This document shows, piece after piece, positions 26,298 through 35,654 of a stretch of 64,000 nt of DNA. The notes beneath the pieces are model-generated. The model did no database searches. It saw only the letters and a program-made list of their open reading frames with translations, and was not told the origin of the DNA. The DNA comes from Emcibacter sp048269205. Its GTDB lineage: Bacteria; Pseudomonadota; Alphaproteobacteria; Sphingomonadales; Emcibacteraceae. Position 1 is the stretch's first letter. Every line of letters starts with the position of its first letter. The stretch covers positions 744,001 to 808,000 of the forward strand of contig NZ_JBLXJC010000001.1 in NCBI RefSeq assembly GCF_048269205.1, read 5' to 3'. A program made the position numbers and the translations under genes.

Positions 26298-28075
26298 GCG
26301 CGCTCTCCTCCCTTGCCCGGGGCCTTTATATTAGTTTCGTTTTTGCCACGTGCTGTCTGCCCGGCGGCTTCTTTGCCGCTGGATGCCACCGGGGCAAGTG
26401 TTCCGTCATTCAGTTCATACAGCTTGTCCGCCAGTTTCAGCAGGGAAGGCCGGTAGCTGACCAGCACCATGGTGCACTGGCCCTTGAGGCTGGTCATCAG
26501 CTTGAGCAGATCTTCGTCGGACTGGTTGTCCAGACCCGAATTGGCTTCGTCAAAAAGGATGACGTCCGGTTCGCTGGCCAGGGTCCGTGCGATGGCTATG
26601 CGCTGGGCGATGCCGGCCGGCAATTCGTTTTGGGCACCGTCGCCGATCCGTGTCTCGTAGCCGTCTGGCATACGGGCGAGAATGCTGTCCAGATGAAGCA
26701 TTTCCGCGACCCTGAGCGCATCGTCAATATGATCGTCGCCCCGGAACATGGTCAGGTTATCAAGGATGGTTCCCTGGAACATAATCGGACGCTGGGGCAG
26801 GTAGGCGATTTTCCGGCGCAGGCTTTCCGTCGAGAAATCTGCGGGATTCTTGCCGTTGACCAGGATTCTGCCTTTTTCCGGTTCCAGTCCGGCCATCAGG
26901 GCCCACAACAGGGTCGATTTGCCCGAACCGTTGCCGCCGCGGATGCCGATAACCTGTCCGCGCTCTACCTTGAGATTGACGTCACGCAAAATCAGGCGGG
27001 AGTCCCTGTCATAGCGGAAAGACAGGTTTTTCAGTTCGATGATGTTGATGCGGTCGATATCCGCTGTTTCCACCACTCGTTCCGGGCGAAATTCATCGAT
27101 TGCCGTCAGCTTTTCCCGGGCAATCTGGATATGCTGGAACCTGGTCCAGATGCCGAGGGCCCGCAGCAATGGTTGTACGGTTCGCCCGGCAAGCAGTGTA
27201 CTGGCGGCGAGCGCACCCATGGTAATGTCACCGTTAATCACCAGCAGGCTGCCGATACCGGCCACGGCCACCATGGTGATCTGGGAAAAGATAGTGCCGA
27301 TCCCCTGAGCCAGTCCGTTCAGGAAAAACACGTTGTAGCTGGCGGCAGAGCAGCTTTCCAGAAGCTTTTCATAGCGCCGGTTCATCAGATGTTCCATGGC
27401 CATGCTTTTGATGGAATGAATGCCGTTCAGTACCTCGATGATGAAACTGTAGCGCCGGTCGTCCCAGATGGCGTCCTTTTCGATGGCGTCCTTGAGCCGG
27501 ACCCCGAGAGCAAAGGCTATGACGCCGAGAATGATCAGAAGACAGACCGGGACAATCAGCAGGGAACCGCCAATCAGGCCCAGCAGTCCCAGAAACAGGA
27601 AAACAAAGGGCAGGTCGACCAGGGTAAGACCAGCCTGGCTGGCGTAGAAGTCCCGCACCGAGTCAATGGCCCCAAAACGGTCGAGATGAACGCCGGACGG
27701 GATTTTTTCCAGGTCCTGAAGGCGTGAGCCAAGAACTTTTTCCAGGGTGCGGCACCCCATGTCGTGTTCGTATTTGGCCCCGACCCAGCCGGCAAGATAG
27801 GCCCGCGCCGTGCGCAGGAGAATGTCGATGATGAGAACACCCAGCAGCCCCATGATAAGAAAGCTCAGTGTATTCAGGGCAGCGTTGGGGATAATTCTGT
27901 CATATACCTGAAGCAGGACTATGGGCAATGCGAGAGACAGGGCATTGAGGACCAGGGAGGCGGCCAGGATATCTTTCCTCAGGATAGGCGTAAACCCCAG
28001 GGAATCCAGCTCGCCGCCTGAAATATTGCTGCTTCTGATCATAAATGTTACTGCTTTTATAGTTAATTCCGACAT
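26294..28075 (-). CDS. Type I secretion ABC exporter, second subunit with altered H-loop
   Basis: The protein has 593 residues without a C39-like domain. Membrane helices begin near residue 35 (ILAASLVLNALSLALPIVLL). The ATPase domain has Walker A GIRGGNGSGKST (about 387), Q-loop IAYLPQRP, a degenerate signature LPAGIAQR and Walker B VILFDEANSGLD with the catalytic Glu. The H-loop reads VSYRPS, with Tyr 541 in place of the switch His (codon TAC, plus-strand 26453-26455). It is first in the minus-strand operon and is coupled to the next ABC gene by an ATGA overlap. ATG 28075 or 28042 could start it, and neither has a good Shine-Dalgarno. It is divergent from the adhesin gene, its likely cargo. 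Confidence 0.88.
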   Translation of the reverse strand: MSELTIKAVTFMIRSSNISGGELDSLGFTPILRKDILAASLVLNALSLALPIVLLQVYDRIIPNAALNTLSFLIMGLLGVLIIDILLRTARAYLAGWVGAKYEHDMGCRTLEKVLGSRLQDLEKIPSGVHLDRFGAIDSVRDFYASQAGLTLVDLPFVFLFLGLLGLIGGSLLIVPVCLLIILGVIAFALGVRLKDAIEKDAIWDDRRYSFIIEVLNGIHSIKSMAMEHLMNRRYEKLLESCSAASYNVFFLNGLAQGIGTIFSQITMVAVAGIGSLLVINGDITMGALAASTLLAGRTVQPLLRALGIWTRFQHIQIAREKLTAIDEFRPERVVETADIDRINIIELKNLSFRYDRDSRLILRDVNLKVERGQVIGIRGGNGSGKSTLLWALMAGLEPEKGRILVNGKNPADFSTESLRRKIAYLPQRPIMFQGTILDNLTMFRGDDHIDDALRVAEMLHLDSILARMPDGYETRIGDGAQNELPAGIAQRIAIARTLASEPDVILFDEANSGLDNQSDEDLLKLMTSLKGQCTMVLVSYRPSLLKLADKLYELNDGTLAPVASSGKEAAGQTARGKNETNIKAPGKGGERA

Positions 28076-28409
28076 TTATCGGCAGGACAGCTGTTCCGGC
28101 CAATGCCCAAATTTTGTATTTTCTATGATAACTTGGATAACCCTATAGCGTTGAATAATGGTTAATAAGCAAGCTCCTGGGTCGGCTTTATATCAAATTT
28201 TATGAATATTTTATCGAAATGGGCTTTTAATAGGTTGATTTTTAAAAGCTTTTTATCTTTTTGTTGGGTGTTTGTTAACCATATGACGAAAGACTTTCTT
28301 CACCTCTTGCTGATATTTTCACAGAGGGTCTGAATGCGGTTCTTCGGTTCATGCCCCTATTTTTTGAGCACGATCTATTTTCGACGTTTGTCGGTACTGG
28401 AGTGAAGAG
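28076..28409. promoter_or_regulatory. AT-rich regulatory region between the secretion operon and the adhesin gene
   Basis: These 334 bp contain no plausible gene. Two inverted copies of one octamer are present: ATGGTTAA (28158-28165) and TTAACCAT (28275-28282), the CtrA half-site known from several alphaproteobacteria. The stretch 28190-28260 is markedly AT-rich, which suits promoters for both directions. I could not single out a convincing -35/-10 pair. Confidence 0.5.
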
Positions 28410-31400
28410 ATGTCCACAGGTGAGACCGGAACCAGCAGTTCAGCCCCATTTGATATTGAGCTGGACCCAGCCCTGCAGGGTGCGGAACGTGTGAAAAAAA
28501 CAGAACGTCCCCGGGTTTCCATGGGAGAGGAAACTGATGAGGGCACCCAGGATACACAGACCCGGTCCAGCATACATATGGGCGGCAATCATCAGTTGAC
28601 AGATGAGGAGCTGCAAGCAGGATATGTCGACGAAGGTAGTGATCCGCTGGAAAACGGAGAACAGTCAGGCACTTCCCCGGACTTTGACATTGGCGCCTCT
28701 GGCTCCGAAGCGGACGCGTCCGGCAGGAATTTAGGCGTTCAGGACGAGACTGTACCGTCTGACATTGATGATCTTGATATCACTCTCCGGTCGGAGGGTG
28801 TTTTCTCTTCCGGTTCATCCTATTTCGATCTGGAGCTTGACGGTTCTGATTCCGACGGTGGTCCGGCAGGACCGGCCCTAAATGAGGCCAACCCTGACAG
28901 TTCCGCGGGTGCTTCGTCATTACAGGAAGGGGCAGGTGTTGAGACCGCAACTCTTAATTCAGCGCCTGTTGCTGAAGACGACAATTTTGATGCCGATGAA
29001 GACAGTGCAGTCACGCTTGATGTTCTTGGCAATGACAACGATCCCGAGGGCAGCCGCCTGGTTATCACCGATGTTGAGCTTGAGGGGAGTGACGGTGCAG
29101 TAACCCATGACGGTCAGCAGATCATATTCAATCCGGGCAGTGCCTTTGATCACCTCAGGGAAGGGGATACGGAGACCGTTACAATATCCTATACAGTGAT
29201 GGATTCTTCCGGTGCAACGGACACGGCGACGGTCACCCTGAATGTGGTGGGACGAAATGATGCCCCGGCAGATATCGCGCTTGATGGTAATACCATTACC
29301 GAAAACGACGAGGGCGCCACCGTGGGCAGCCTGTCCACCATTGATGTGGATGCCACCGATACCCACAGCTACTCAGTCAGCGACGACAGGTTTGAAGTGC
29401 AGGATGGTGTCCTCAAGCTGAAAGACGGAGTGAGCCTGGACTACGAGACAGAGCCTAACCTGGATATTACCGTCACCGCCACTGACCAGTCTGGCGCCCA
29501 GGTCAGCAAGACATTCGAATTCAATGTTGCCGATCTGGACGAGACATCCAGTGAGCCGCCCATTCCGGAAGAGCCCGTTAATGCCAACAACAGCCCCGAC
29601 GTGGGGATCGTCGATCTTGGTGAAATGGACGAAGATACCTCCATCACATTTACAGCCGAAGACCTTCTGGCCCAGGCTTCCGATCTTGACGGCGATGTGC
29701 TGGCGGTGACCGAAGTGTCGGTGGACGAGGCTTTCGGAATGGTGGTCGACAACGGCGACGGCAGCTGGACCTTCAGTCCGGTTGAAAACTTCAATGGTGC
29801 CGATGTAAAGTTGAATTTTGAGGTCACCGACGGCATTGATACAGTCTCCGCAACAGCTTCTCTGGATGTGATCGCGGTCAATGACGCCCCCGAAGTGGAT
29901 GATCAAAACCCGGTCACAGTGTCAGGTATCGAAGATACGGCGGTGGTCATCAGTGCAGATCAATTACTGGCCAATGCCAGCGATGTGGACGGGGATGTGC
30001 TTTCCGTCAGCAACATTCGTCTGGAAGGTGAAACGGACATTCCGGTTACCCTGAAAATTTCCGGAGACCACTATGATCCTGCCAATGTCGAGGATGTGGG
30101 GGCCGGATCGCCCGAGTTCCAGATCTATGTAAACGGTGAACCTGTTGAAGTGGGTGGCGAGACCAAGTTCCGGGTTGATGCCGAGCGTGGCGACTGGGAA
30201 TATTTCAGCTTTGACCTGCCGGCGGGCACCGAGATCGAGTCCATTGATGTCCGTTTCGTCAACGATGCCTGGGAAGGGACCGGTGACAGGGATCATGACG
30301 GTGTGGCCGGCGAAGACCGCAATCTGATTGTTGATAAAATCAATGTCGGCGGCACACAGGACGACAATGGTGATTTTACCGGCGGTGTCACCCTTGAAGC
30401 CGAAGATGCATCCTATGCCCGCTCCTCCGATGTGATTGACGGCAGGGAAGTCCTGGCCTGGAACGGATCGCTGCAGTTCGACCTGTCGGAAATTTCACCC
30501 GCTGATTATTCTCATATATCCTCGCTTGACCATGGTATGCTTGCAGACAATGGCGACGGGACCTGGACAATAAACACCGACCAGGGATTCAGCGGCGAAC
30601 TGACACTGATTTATGATGTGGTGGATGGTAACGGGGGTGTGACCGGGGCAACGGCGACAGTCTCTGTCGCAGAAGTGAATGATGCGCCGGTCATTGTGAC
30701 GTCTTTCGATGGAAATTCTCCCGTGAGTCTGGCAACCAATGATGTGGTCCTTGATGCCGGTGGCACAACTGGCCGCCTTGGCGACAATGTGACCATAGAG
30801 GGTTTTGCGCCGGACGGCAGTGCGGCGGTTCTTCGTCCGTCGAGCAACGGCATCGGTATCGAGGGGGTGCGGTTCAACAGCCAGATCGACTTTGACTCTT
30901 CCTCCGGAAAAAGTGAGCAGGTTGTTCTTAACTTTGACAATCCCGTAACTGAGATCAATCTGGTGACCGAACGCCAGATTGAGGGAGAATTTCCCGGCGG
31001 CGAACAGGGGAAATGGACTGCCTATGATGCACAGGGCAATGAAATTTCTTCCGGCTTCCTGACGGTTGGTGACGGGACAAGGCTCAGCGGGTCCAGTGTC
31101 TCCTATGACCTGGAGACTGGGGATACACCGGTGGCGAGGGTTGTTATCGAGGCAACTGATGTAACCGGTAAGACACACGGTGATAATTCTGATTTTACAG
31201 TAAAAACAGTTACTTATACGGAGGTTCCGGAGGTTCTTTCCGATGGTGAGACGCTCGGTGCCTCTGTTGCCGAGGGGGCGGCAGACGGGACCGGCGTGGC
31301 GACAATCGCCGCCACTGACGAGGAAGGCGATGCCCTGACCTACAGTATTGCTGCCGGCAATGACGACGGCGCTTTTGTGATTGACCCCGAGAGCGGGAAA

Positions 31401-33224
31401 GTGACAGTCGCGGACGGCAGCCTGCTGGATTATGAAACTGAAGAGTCCCGCACCCTGACGGTCGAAGTCTCGGACGGCAAGGGCGGAACGGACAGCGTCG
31501 AACTGGTGGTCGATATTGAAAATGTCAATGAGACCCCCGTTGCAGGGGCCGTGGACCTTGGCGCAACTTCCGAGGATGTGGCCTTTACCTTCACCGCGGA
31601 GGACCTGCTGGCCAGGGCGTCTGACGTGGACGGCGATGTGCTGGCGATCATTGATGTCGCTGTTGATCCCGCCTACGGTACAGTCACCGACAACGGCGAC
31701 GGAACCTGGACATTCAATGCCGTTGAAAATTTTTCGGGCAATGATATCCCCTTCAGCTTTGATGTGACGGACGGTACGGAAACTGTTTCTTCTACGGCGA
31801 CACTGGATGTTACGGCTGTGGTGGACGCGCCGGAACTCCACCTGTCAGGCGCCCTTGATCTGGATGCCAGTCACGGCAACTACGCCTTTCCTGAAGACGG
31901 CATCATCACCATTGATGTGTCCTATCTGAGCGTGAATGCCGGCTACAATAACTCCCACGGCTATTATATTGCCGATGCTGACGGTAATCCCATTGGCGGC
32001 GCCGTCATTCAGGACAATGTCAAGAACGGCGGGACAAAAACGGTTACGGTGGACACCTCTGACTATGAAGGCGGCGTGTCTCTCGGCTTTTTTATCATTC
32101 CGGACGGGGATTCAAGAAATGCCGGTCTGCAGGATGAAACGCCTGTTACATTTGAAAACATCAATGGTGTCTGGACACCAGTTGCCGATGGCCAGCCGCT
32201 GACAGGGGCAAGTACACCCGCCTATTACAGCAATCATGACCTGAATGCTGATGGTCAGGATCATTTCTCTGATTCTCACTCTCACGGCAACCAGAACTGG
32301 GAAGACCTCTGGGGGGGTGGCGATGGCGACTATACAGACGTCAATACACAGGTGGACGTTGTTTTTGCCCCTCATGAACAGCAGCTTGTGCTGGCGGAAA
32401 AGAATATTGCCGTTGACCTGCCGCAGATCAAGACGGCACTTGCCGACCAGGATGGATCGGAAAGCCTGTCTCTCTCCATTTCCCAAATTCCCGAGGGAGC
32501 GGCACTCAGTGACGGCACGAACAGTTTTGTCGCCACCGCAGGCAACGGTACGGTGGATGTAACCGGCTGGAATCTGGACAGTCTGCAGATTACAGTGGCC
32601 GAGGGAACGTCAGACTTTGATCTTTCTGTCAGTGCAACCAGTACGGAAAATAGCACCGGTGACAGCAATACGGTTACAGATTCCGTCACTGTCACCGTCA
32701 TGGAAAACGGCACGCCCGAAAGCGAGCTTTACGGCGGCAATACCGGTGATGTCATGATCGGAGGCGACGGCAGCGAATTCATTTCCTCTTTCCAGGGGAA
32801 TGACAGCCTGTATGGCGGTGGTGGTGATGATATCCTGCACGGCGGTGCCGAACATGACCAGCTGGATGGCGGCAGTGGCAATGACACACTTTATGGCGGA
32901 ACCGGAAACGACCGGCTCGTGGGCGGTCAGGGGAACGATACGCTGAACGGTAACGAAGGCCATGACTATTTTGCTTTTGGTGCCGCCGAAGGATCGGACG
33001 TTGTCTCCGGCGGTGCCGGCTGGACCGATGTGATCGAGCTGGGCGGTTTTTCCGGCCAGGGCGCCCAGCAGGGCTGGACCCTGACCCTGGAGGAGGGTGA
33101 CAGCATTCAGTCAACCGATGAAGCCGCTGGTGAAATGTTGTTGAATGATGATGCCGCCGGGACCATTGTTTTTGACGATGGCGGCGAGATCACCTTCGAT
33201 GGAATTGAAAAAATTGTATGGTAG
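28410..33224 (+). CDS. Large RTX/cadherin-like surface adhesin, type I secretion substrate
   Basis: This acidic protein has 1604 residues and no Sec signal. After a disordered acidic N-terminus (1-185) come VCBS/cadherin-like repeats, recognisable from NAPVAEDD-type starts, DVDGDVL cores and VNDAP ends (about 190-390, 395-490, 495-760, 945-1035, 1040-1140). Within the third repeat, about 549-648, lies a segment resembling calcium-dependent xylan-binding modules (GEDRNLIVDKINVGG). Residues 1140-1320 resemble DUF4114 (GYYIADADGNPIGG, GFFIIPDGDSRNAG, WEDLWGGGDGDYTD). Nine RTX nonapeptides (GGSGNDTLY, GGTGNDRLV and others) lie at about 1441-1520, followed by a C-terminal secretion region ending FDGIEKIVW. 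SD GAAGAG precedes ATG 28410. The opposing ABC/adaptor genes are its likely exporter. Confidence 0.9.
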   Translation: MSTGETGTSSSAPFDIELDPALQGAERVKKTERPRVSMGEETDEGTQDTQTRSSIHMGGNHQLTDEELQAGYVDEGSDPLENGEQSGTSPDFDIGASGSEADASGRNLGVQDETVPSDIDDLDITLRSEGVFSSGSSYFDLELDGSDSDGGPAGPALNEANPDSSAGASSLQEGAGVETATLNSAPVAEDDNFDADEDSAVTLDVLGNDNDPEGSRLVITDVELEGSDGAVTHDGQQIIFNPGSAFDHLREGDTETVTISYTVMDSSGATDTATVTLNVVGRNDAPADIALDGNTITENDEGATVGSLSTIDVDATDTHSYSVSDDRFEVQDGVLKLKDGVSLDYETEPNLDITVTATDQSGAQVSKTFEFNVADLDETSSEPPIPEEPVNANNSPDVGIVDLGEMDEDTSITFTAEDLLAQASDLDGDVLAVTEVSVDEAFGMVVDNGDGSWTFSPVENFNGADVKLNFEVTDGIDTVSATASLDVIAVNDAPEVDDQNPVTVSGIEDTAVVISADQLLANASDVDGDVLSVSNIRLEGETDIPVTLKISGDHYDPANVEDVGAGSPEFQIYVNGEPVEVGGETKFRVDAERGDWEYFSFDLPAGTEIESIDVRFVNDAWEGTGDRDHDGVAGEDRNLIVDKINVGGTQDDNGDFTGGVTLEAEDASYARSSDVIDGREVLAWNGSLQFDLSEISPADYSHISSLDHGMLADNGDGTWTINTDQGFSGELTLIYDVVDGNGGVTGATATVSVAEVNDAPVIVTSFDGNSPVSLATNDVVLDAGGTTGRLGDNVTIEGFAPDGSAAVLRPSSNGIGIEGVRFNSQIDFDSSSGKSEQVVLNFDNPVTEINLVTERQIEGEFPGGEQGKWTAYDAQGNEISSGFLTVGDGTRLSGSSVSYDLETGDTPVARVVIEATDVTGKTHGDNSDFTVKTVTYTEVPEVLSDGETLGASVAEGAADGTGVATIAATDEEGDALTYSIAAGNDDGAFVIDPESGKVTVADGSLLDYETEESRTLTVEVSDGKGGTDSVELVVDIENVNETPVAGAVDLGATSEDVAFTFTAEDLLARASDVDGDVLAIIDVAVDPAYGTVTDNGDGTWTFNAVENFSGNDIPFSFDVTDGTETVSSTATLDVTAVVDAPELHLSGALDLDASHGNYAFPEDGIITIDVSYLSVNAGYNNSHGYYIADADGNPIGGAVIQDNVKNGGTKTVTVDTSDYEGGVSLGFFIIPDGDSRNAGLQDETPVTFENINGVWTPVADGQPLTGASTPAYYSNHDLNADGQDHFSDSHSHGNQNWEDLWGGGDGDYTDVNTQVDVVFAPHEQQLVLAEKNIAVDLPQIKTALADQDGSESLSLSISQIPEGAALSDGTNSFVATAGNGTVDVTGWNLDSLQITVAEGTSDFDLSVSATSTENSTGDSNTVTDSVTVTVMENGTPESELYGGNTGDVMIGGDGSEFISSFQGNDSLYGGGGDDILHGGAEHDQLDGGSGNDTLYGGTGNDRLVGGQGNDTLNGNEGHDYFAFGAAEGSDVVSGGAGWTDVIELGGFSGQGAQQGWTLTLEEGDSIQSTDEAAGEMLLNDDAAGTIVFDDGGEITFDGIEKIVW

Positions 33225-33332
33225 CAGTTCAGTATTTTTACTGGATAATAACCTGGATTGAATTATGCTCCCTGAAACATTGATGGTTTGTCAGGCTGGT
33301 GACGGCCGAACCGGATTCGGGGAGCAATAGTT

Positions 33333-35654
33333 ATGTCCGACAAATATATTGTATCCTATGGCAGGTTTATTGTCCGCTGGCGTTGGCTTGTCGCATTCCT
33401 TTGTATTGCAGTGACCGGGATAGTGGGCTCCGGCGTTACCAAACTGGGGTTCAACACAGACTACAGAATTTTTTTTGGTCCGGATAATCCCCAGCTCGCA
33501 ACCCAGGATAATCTGGAAGCCAACTATTCAAAAGTCGACCTGGTAACGATTGGCCTGAAATCCTCGGAAAAGAGTGTTTTTACGCGCCAGATGCTTGGCA
33601 TCGTCAAGGAGGTCACTGAACAGGCCTGGTTATTCCCGTCCGTGACCCGTGTGGACAGTCTGGCCAACTATCAGCATACGGAAGCCACCGAAGACGATTT
33701 GATCGTGGATGACCTGGTCCGGGAGGCCGCAGACCTATCCGATGAAGATCTGGAGAAAATCAGGCGTATCGCGCTCAGCGAGCCATCGCTGCTCAATCGT
33801 CTGGTGTCGGAGGATGGCGAGACAACGCAAATCATGGTAACGGTCCAGCCTGCCGATACCCAGCCCGATACCCTGAAAAAAATTGTAACGCCGATCAGGA
33901 AAATGGCGGCACAGATTGAAAAAGATCATCCCGATGTGGAAGTGGCCCTGTCGGGAACCGTGATGATGTCCGTGTCCATGCCGGAAGCCGCCGAAGCGGA
34001 TTCCAAGACACTGGTCCCCGCCATGTTCATTGTGATTGCTGTAACCATGCTGGTTTTCCTGCGCTCTGTTTCCGGCATGATTATCAGCATGGTGGTCGTA
34101 TTTTCCTCGGTTGTTTTCGCCCTTGGCATAACCGGTCACTATGGCTTTCTGCTGAATATTGCTTCTGTGTCCTCGCCAGTCATCATTGTGACCATCGCCG
34201 TTGCCGATGCAATCCATCTGCTGGCGACCTTCTATGTCAATATGAGACGCGGAATGGACAAACATGACGCGGTTGTGGAAAGTTTGCGCATCAATTTTCA
34301 ACCGGTTCTGATAACCTCTGTGACAACGGCGATCGGTTTTCTAAGCCTGAATTTCAATGATAGTCCGCCCTTTAACCATCTGGGCAATATCTCCGCCATT
34401 GGTGTATTCGCAGCCTGGATATTTTCCATCACGATGTTGCCGTCACTGATGGCAATTGTACCGACAGGGTCGCTGGGAAAAACCACGCGGGAACATATTG
34501 TTATGGAAAAATATGTGGAATGGGTGATCGGGCGGCGTAACAGTATTCTGGCGGGAATGGTCATCATCTGTATTGCGGTGGCGGCTTTCATTCCCCGTCT
34601 TGTCTACAACGACAACTTCGTCACATTTTTTAGTGAAAATGTCGAATTCCGAAGAGATTCCGAATTCATGATCGACAATCTTGTCGGCCCCTACACCATG
34701 GAACTTTCGGTCTCCTCCGGCCAGGAGGGCGGAATTGCTGAACCAGACTATTTAATACAACTGGAAGAGTTCACGGGCTGGCTGAAAGCGCAGCCCGAGG
34801 TGGTTCATGTGTTCTCGATTGTTGATGTCATGAAGCGGTTGAACAAGAATATGCACGGGGACGACCCGGCCTGGTACAGGTTGCCCGAGGAGCGTAACCT
34901 GGCGGCCCAGTATCTGCTCCTGTATGAAATGTCGCTGCCTTATGGCCTTGACCTGACCAATCAGATAGACATCGGAAAAACGGCGACCCGCGTAACGGCG
35001 AGTCTGGGCCCTGTGAATACATCAGATATGATCTCGTTGACACATCGCACCCGGGAGTGGTTTGCGGCCTGTCAGGGGGAAGGCCGGATCATGACAGAGG
35101 GCGGCACCAGTCCGGGGATTATTTTTGCCTTTCTGACCCGTCGAACCTTTGACAGCATGTTCATCGGGACCGGTCTGGCATTTGTGCTGATCTCTCTTTG
35201 CCTTGTGGTCGCCCTGCGTAGTTTCAAGCTGGGATTGATCAGTATCGTGCCCAATGTTCTTCCTGCTGTGGCGGCTTTTGGTCTCTGGGCCATCCTGTAT
35301 GGCGAGATCGGGATATTTGCTTCTGTGGTGACAGCGACGGCCCTTGGCCTGATTGTGGATTGTACGGTGCATTTCCTCAGTAAATACCGGCGGGGCAACT
35401 TGGAAAAAGGGCTGGGGGCGGAAGATTCTGTTCGATACGCCTTCGCGATGGTGGGGTCTCCGCTTTGGATATCATCCCTGGTTCTGGTCTGTGGATTTGC
35501 CACATTGGGACTCTCCGACTATCTTATCAATGCCAAGATGGGCTTGCTCACTGCCCTGATCATTGCGGTGGCGCTGGTGACCGATTTTCTGCTGCTGCCG
35601 ACCATACTTCTGTTTGTTGATAAAAAAGGATCGAAAAAAGATGCAGATGCCTAA
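33333..35654 (+). CDS. RND-superfamily exporter, HAE3/MMPL type
   Basis: The 773-residue inner-membrane protein has two repeats of one helix, a periplasmic domain and five helices. Each half has the HAE3-type TM4/TM10 motif with an acidic residue and a His: VTIAVADAIHLLATFYVN (about 286) and LGLIVDCTVHFLSKYRRG (about 680). The length, shorter than AcrB-type pumps, fits the lipid-exporting branch that includes hopanoid transporter HpnN and MmpL-like proteins. GGGGAG lies 9 nt upstream of ATG 33333. Its 3' end overlaps the LolA-like gene by 14 bp, which indicates that the two proteins work together, probably moving a lipid or lipoprotein towards the outer membrane. The substrate is unknown. Confidence 0.88.
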   Translation: MSDKYIVSYGRFIVRWRWLVAFLCIAVTGIVGSGVTKLGFNTDYRIFFGPDNPQLATQDNLEANYSKVDLVTIGLKSSEKSVFTRQMLGIVKEVTEQAWLFPSVTRVDSLANYQHTEATEDDLIVDDLVREAADLSDEDLEKIRRIALSEPSLLNRLVSEDGETTQIMVTVQPADTQPDTLKKIVTPIRKMAAQIEKDHPDVEVALSGTVMMSVSMPEAAEADSKTLVPAMFIVIAVTMLVFLRSVSGMIISMVVVFSSVVFALGITGHYGFLLNIASVSSPVIIVTIAVADAIHLLATFYVNMRRGMDKHDAVVESLRINFQPVLITSVTTAIGFLSLNFNDSPPFNHLGNISAIGVFAAWIFSITMLPSLMAIVPTGSLGKTTREHIVMEKYVEWVIGRRNSILAGMVIICIAVAAFIPRLVYNDNFVTFFSENVEFRRDSEFMIDNLVGPYTMELSVSSGQEGGIAEPDYLIQLEEFTGWLKAQPEVVHVFSIVDVMKRLNKNMHGDDPAWYRLPEERNLAAQYLLLYEMSLPYGLDLTNQIDIGKTATRVTASLGPVNTSDMISLTHRTREWFAACQGEGRIMTEGGTSPGIIFAFLTRRTFDSMFIGTGLAFVLISLCLVVALRSFKLGLISIVPNVLPAVAAFGLWAILYGEIGIFASVVTATALGLIVDCTVHFLSKYRRGNLEKGLGAEDSVRYAFAMVGSPLWISSLVLVCGFATLGLSDYLINAKMGLLTALIIAVALVTDFLLLPTILLFVDKKGSKKDADA

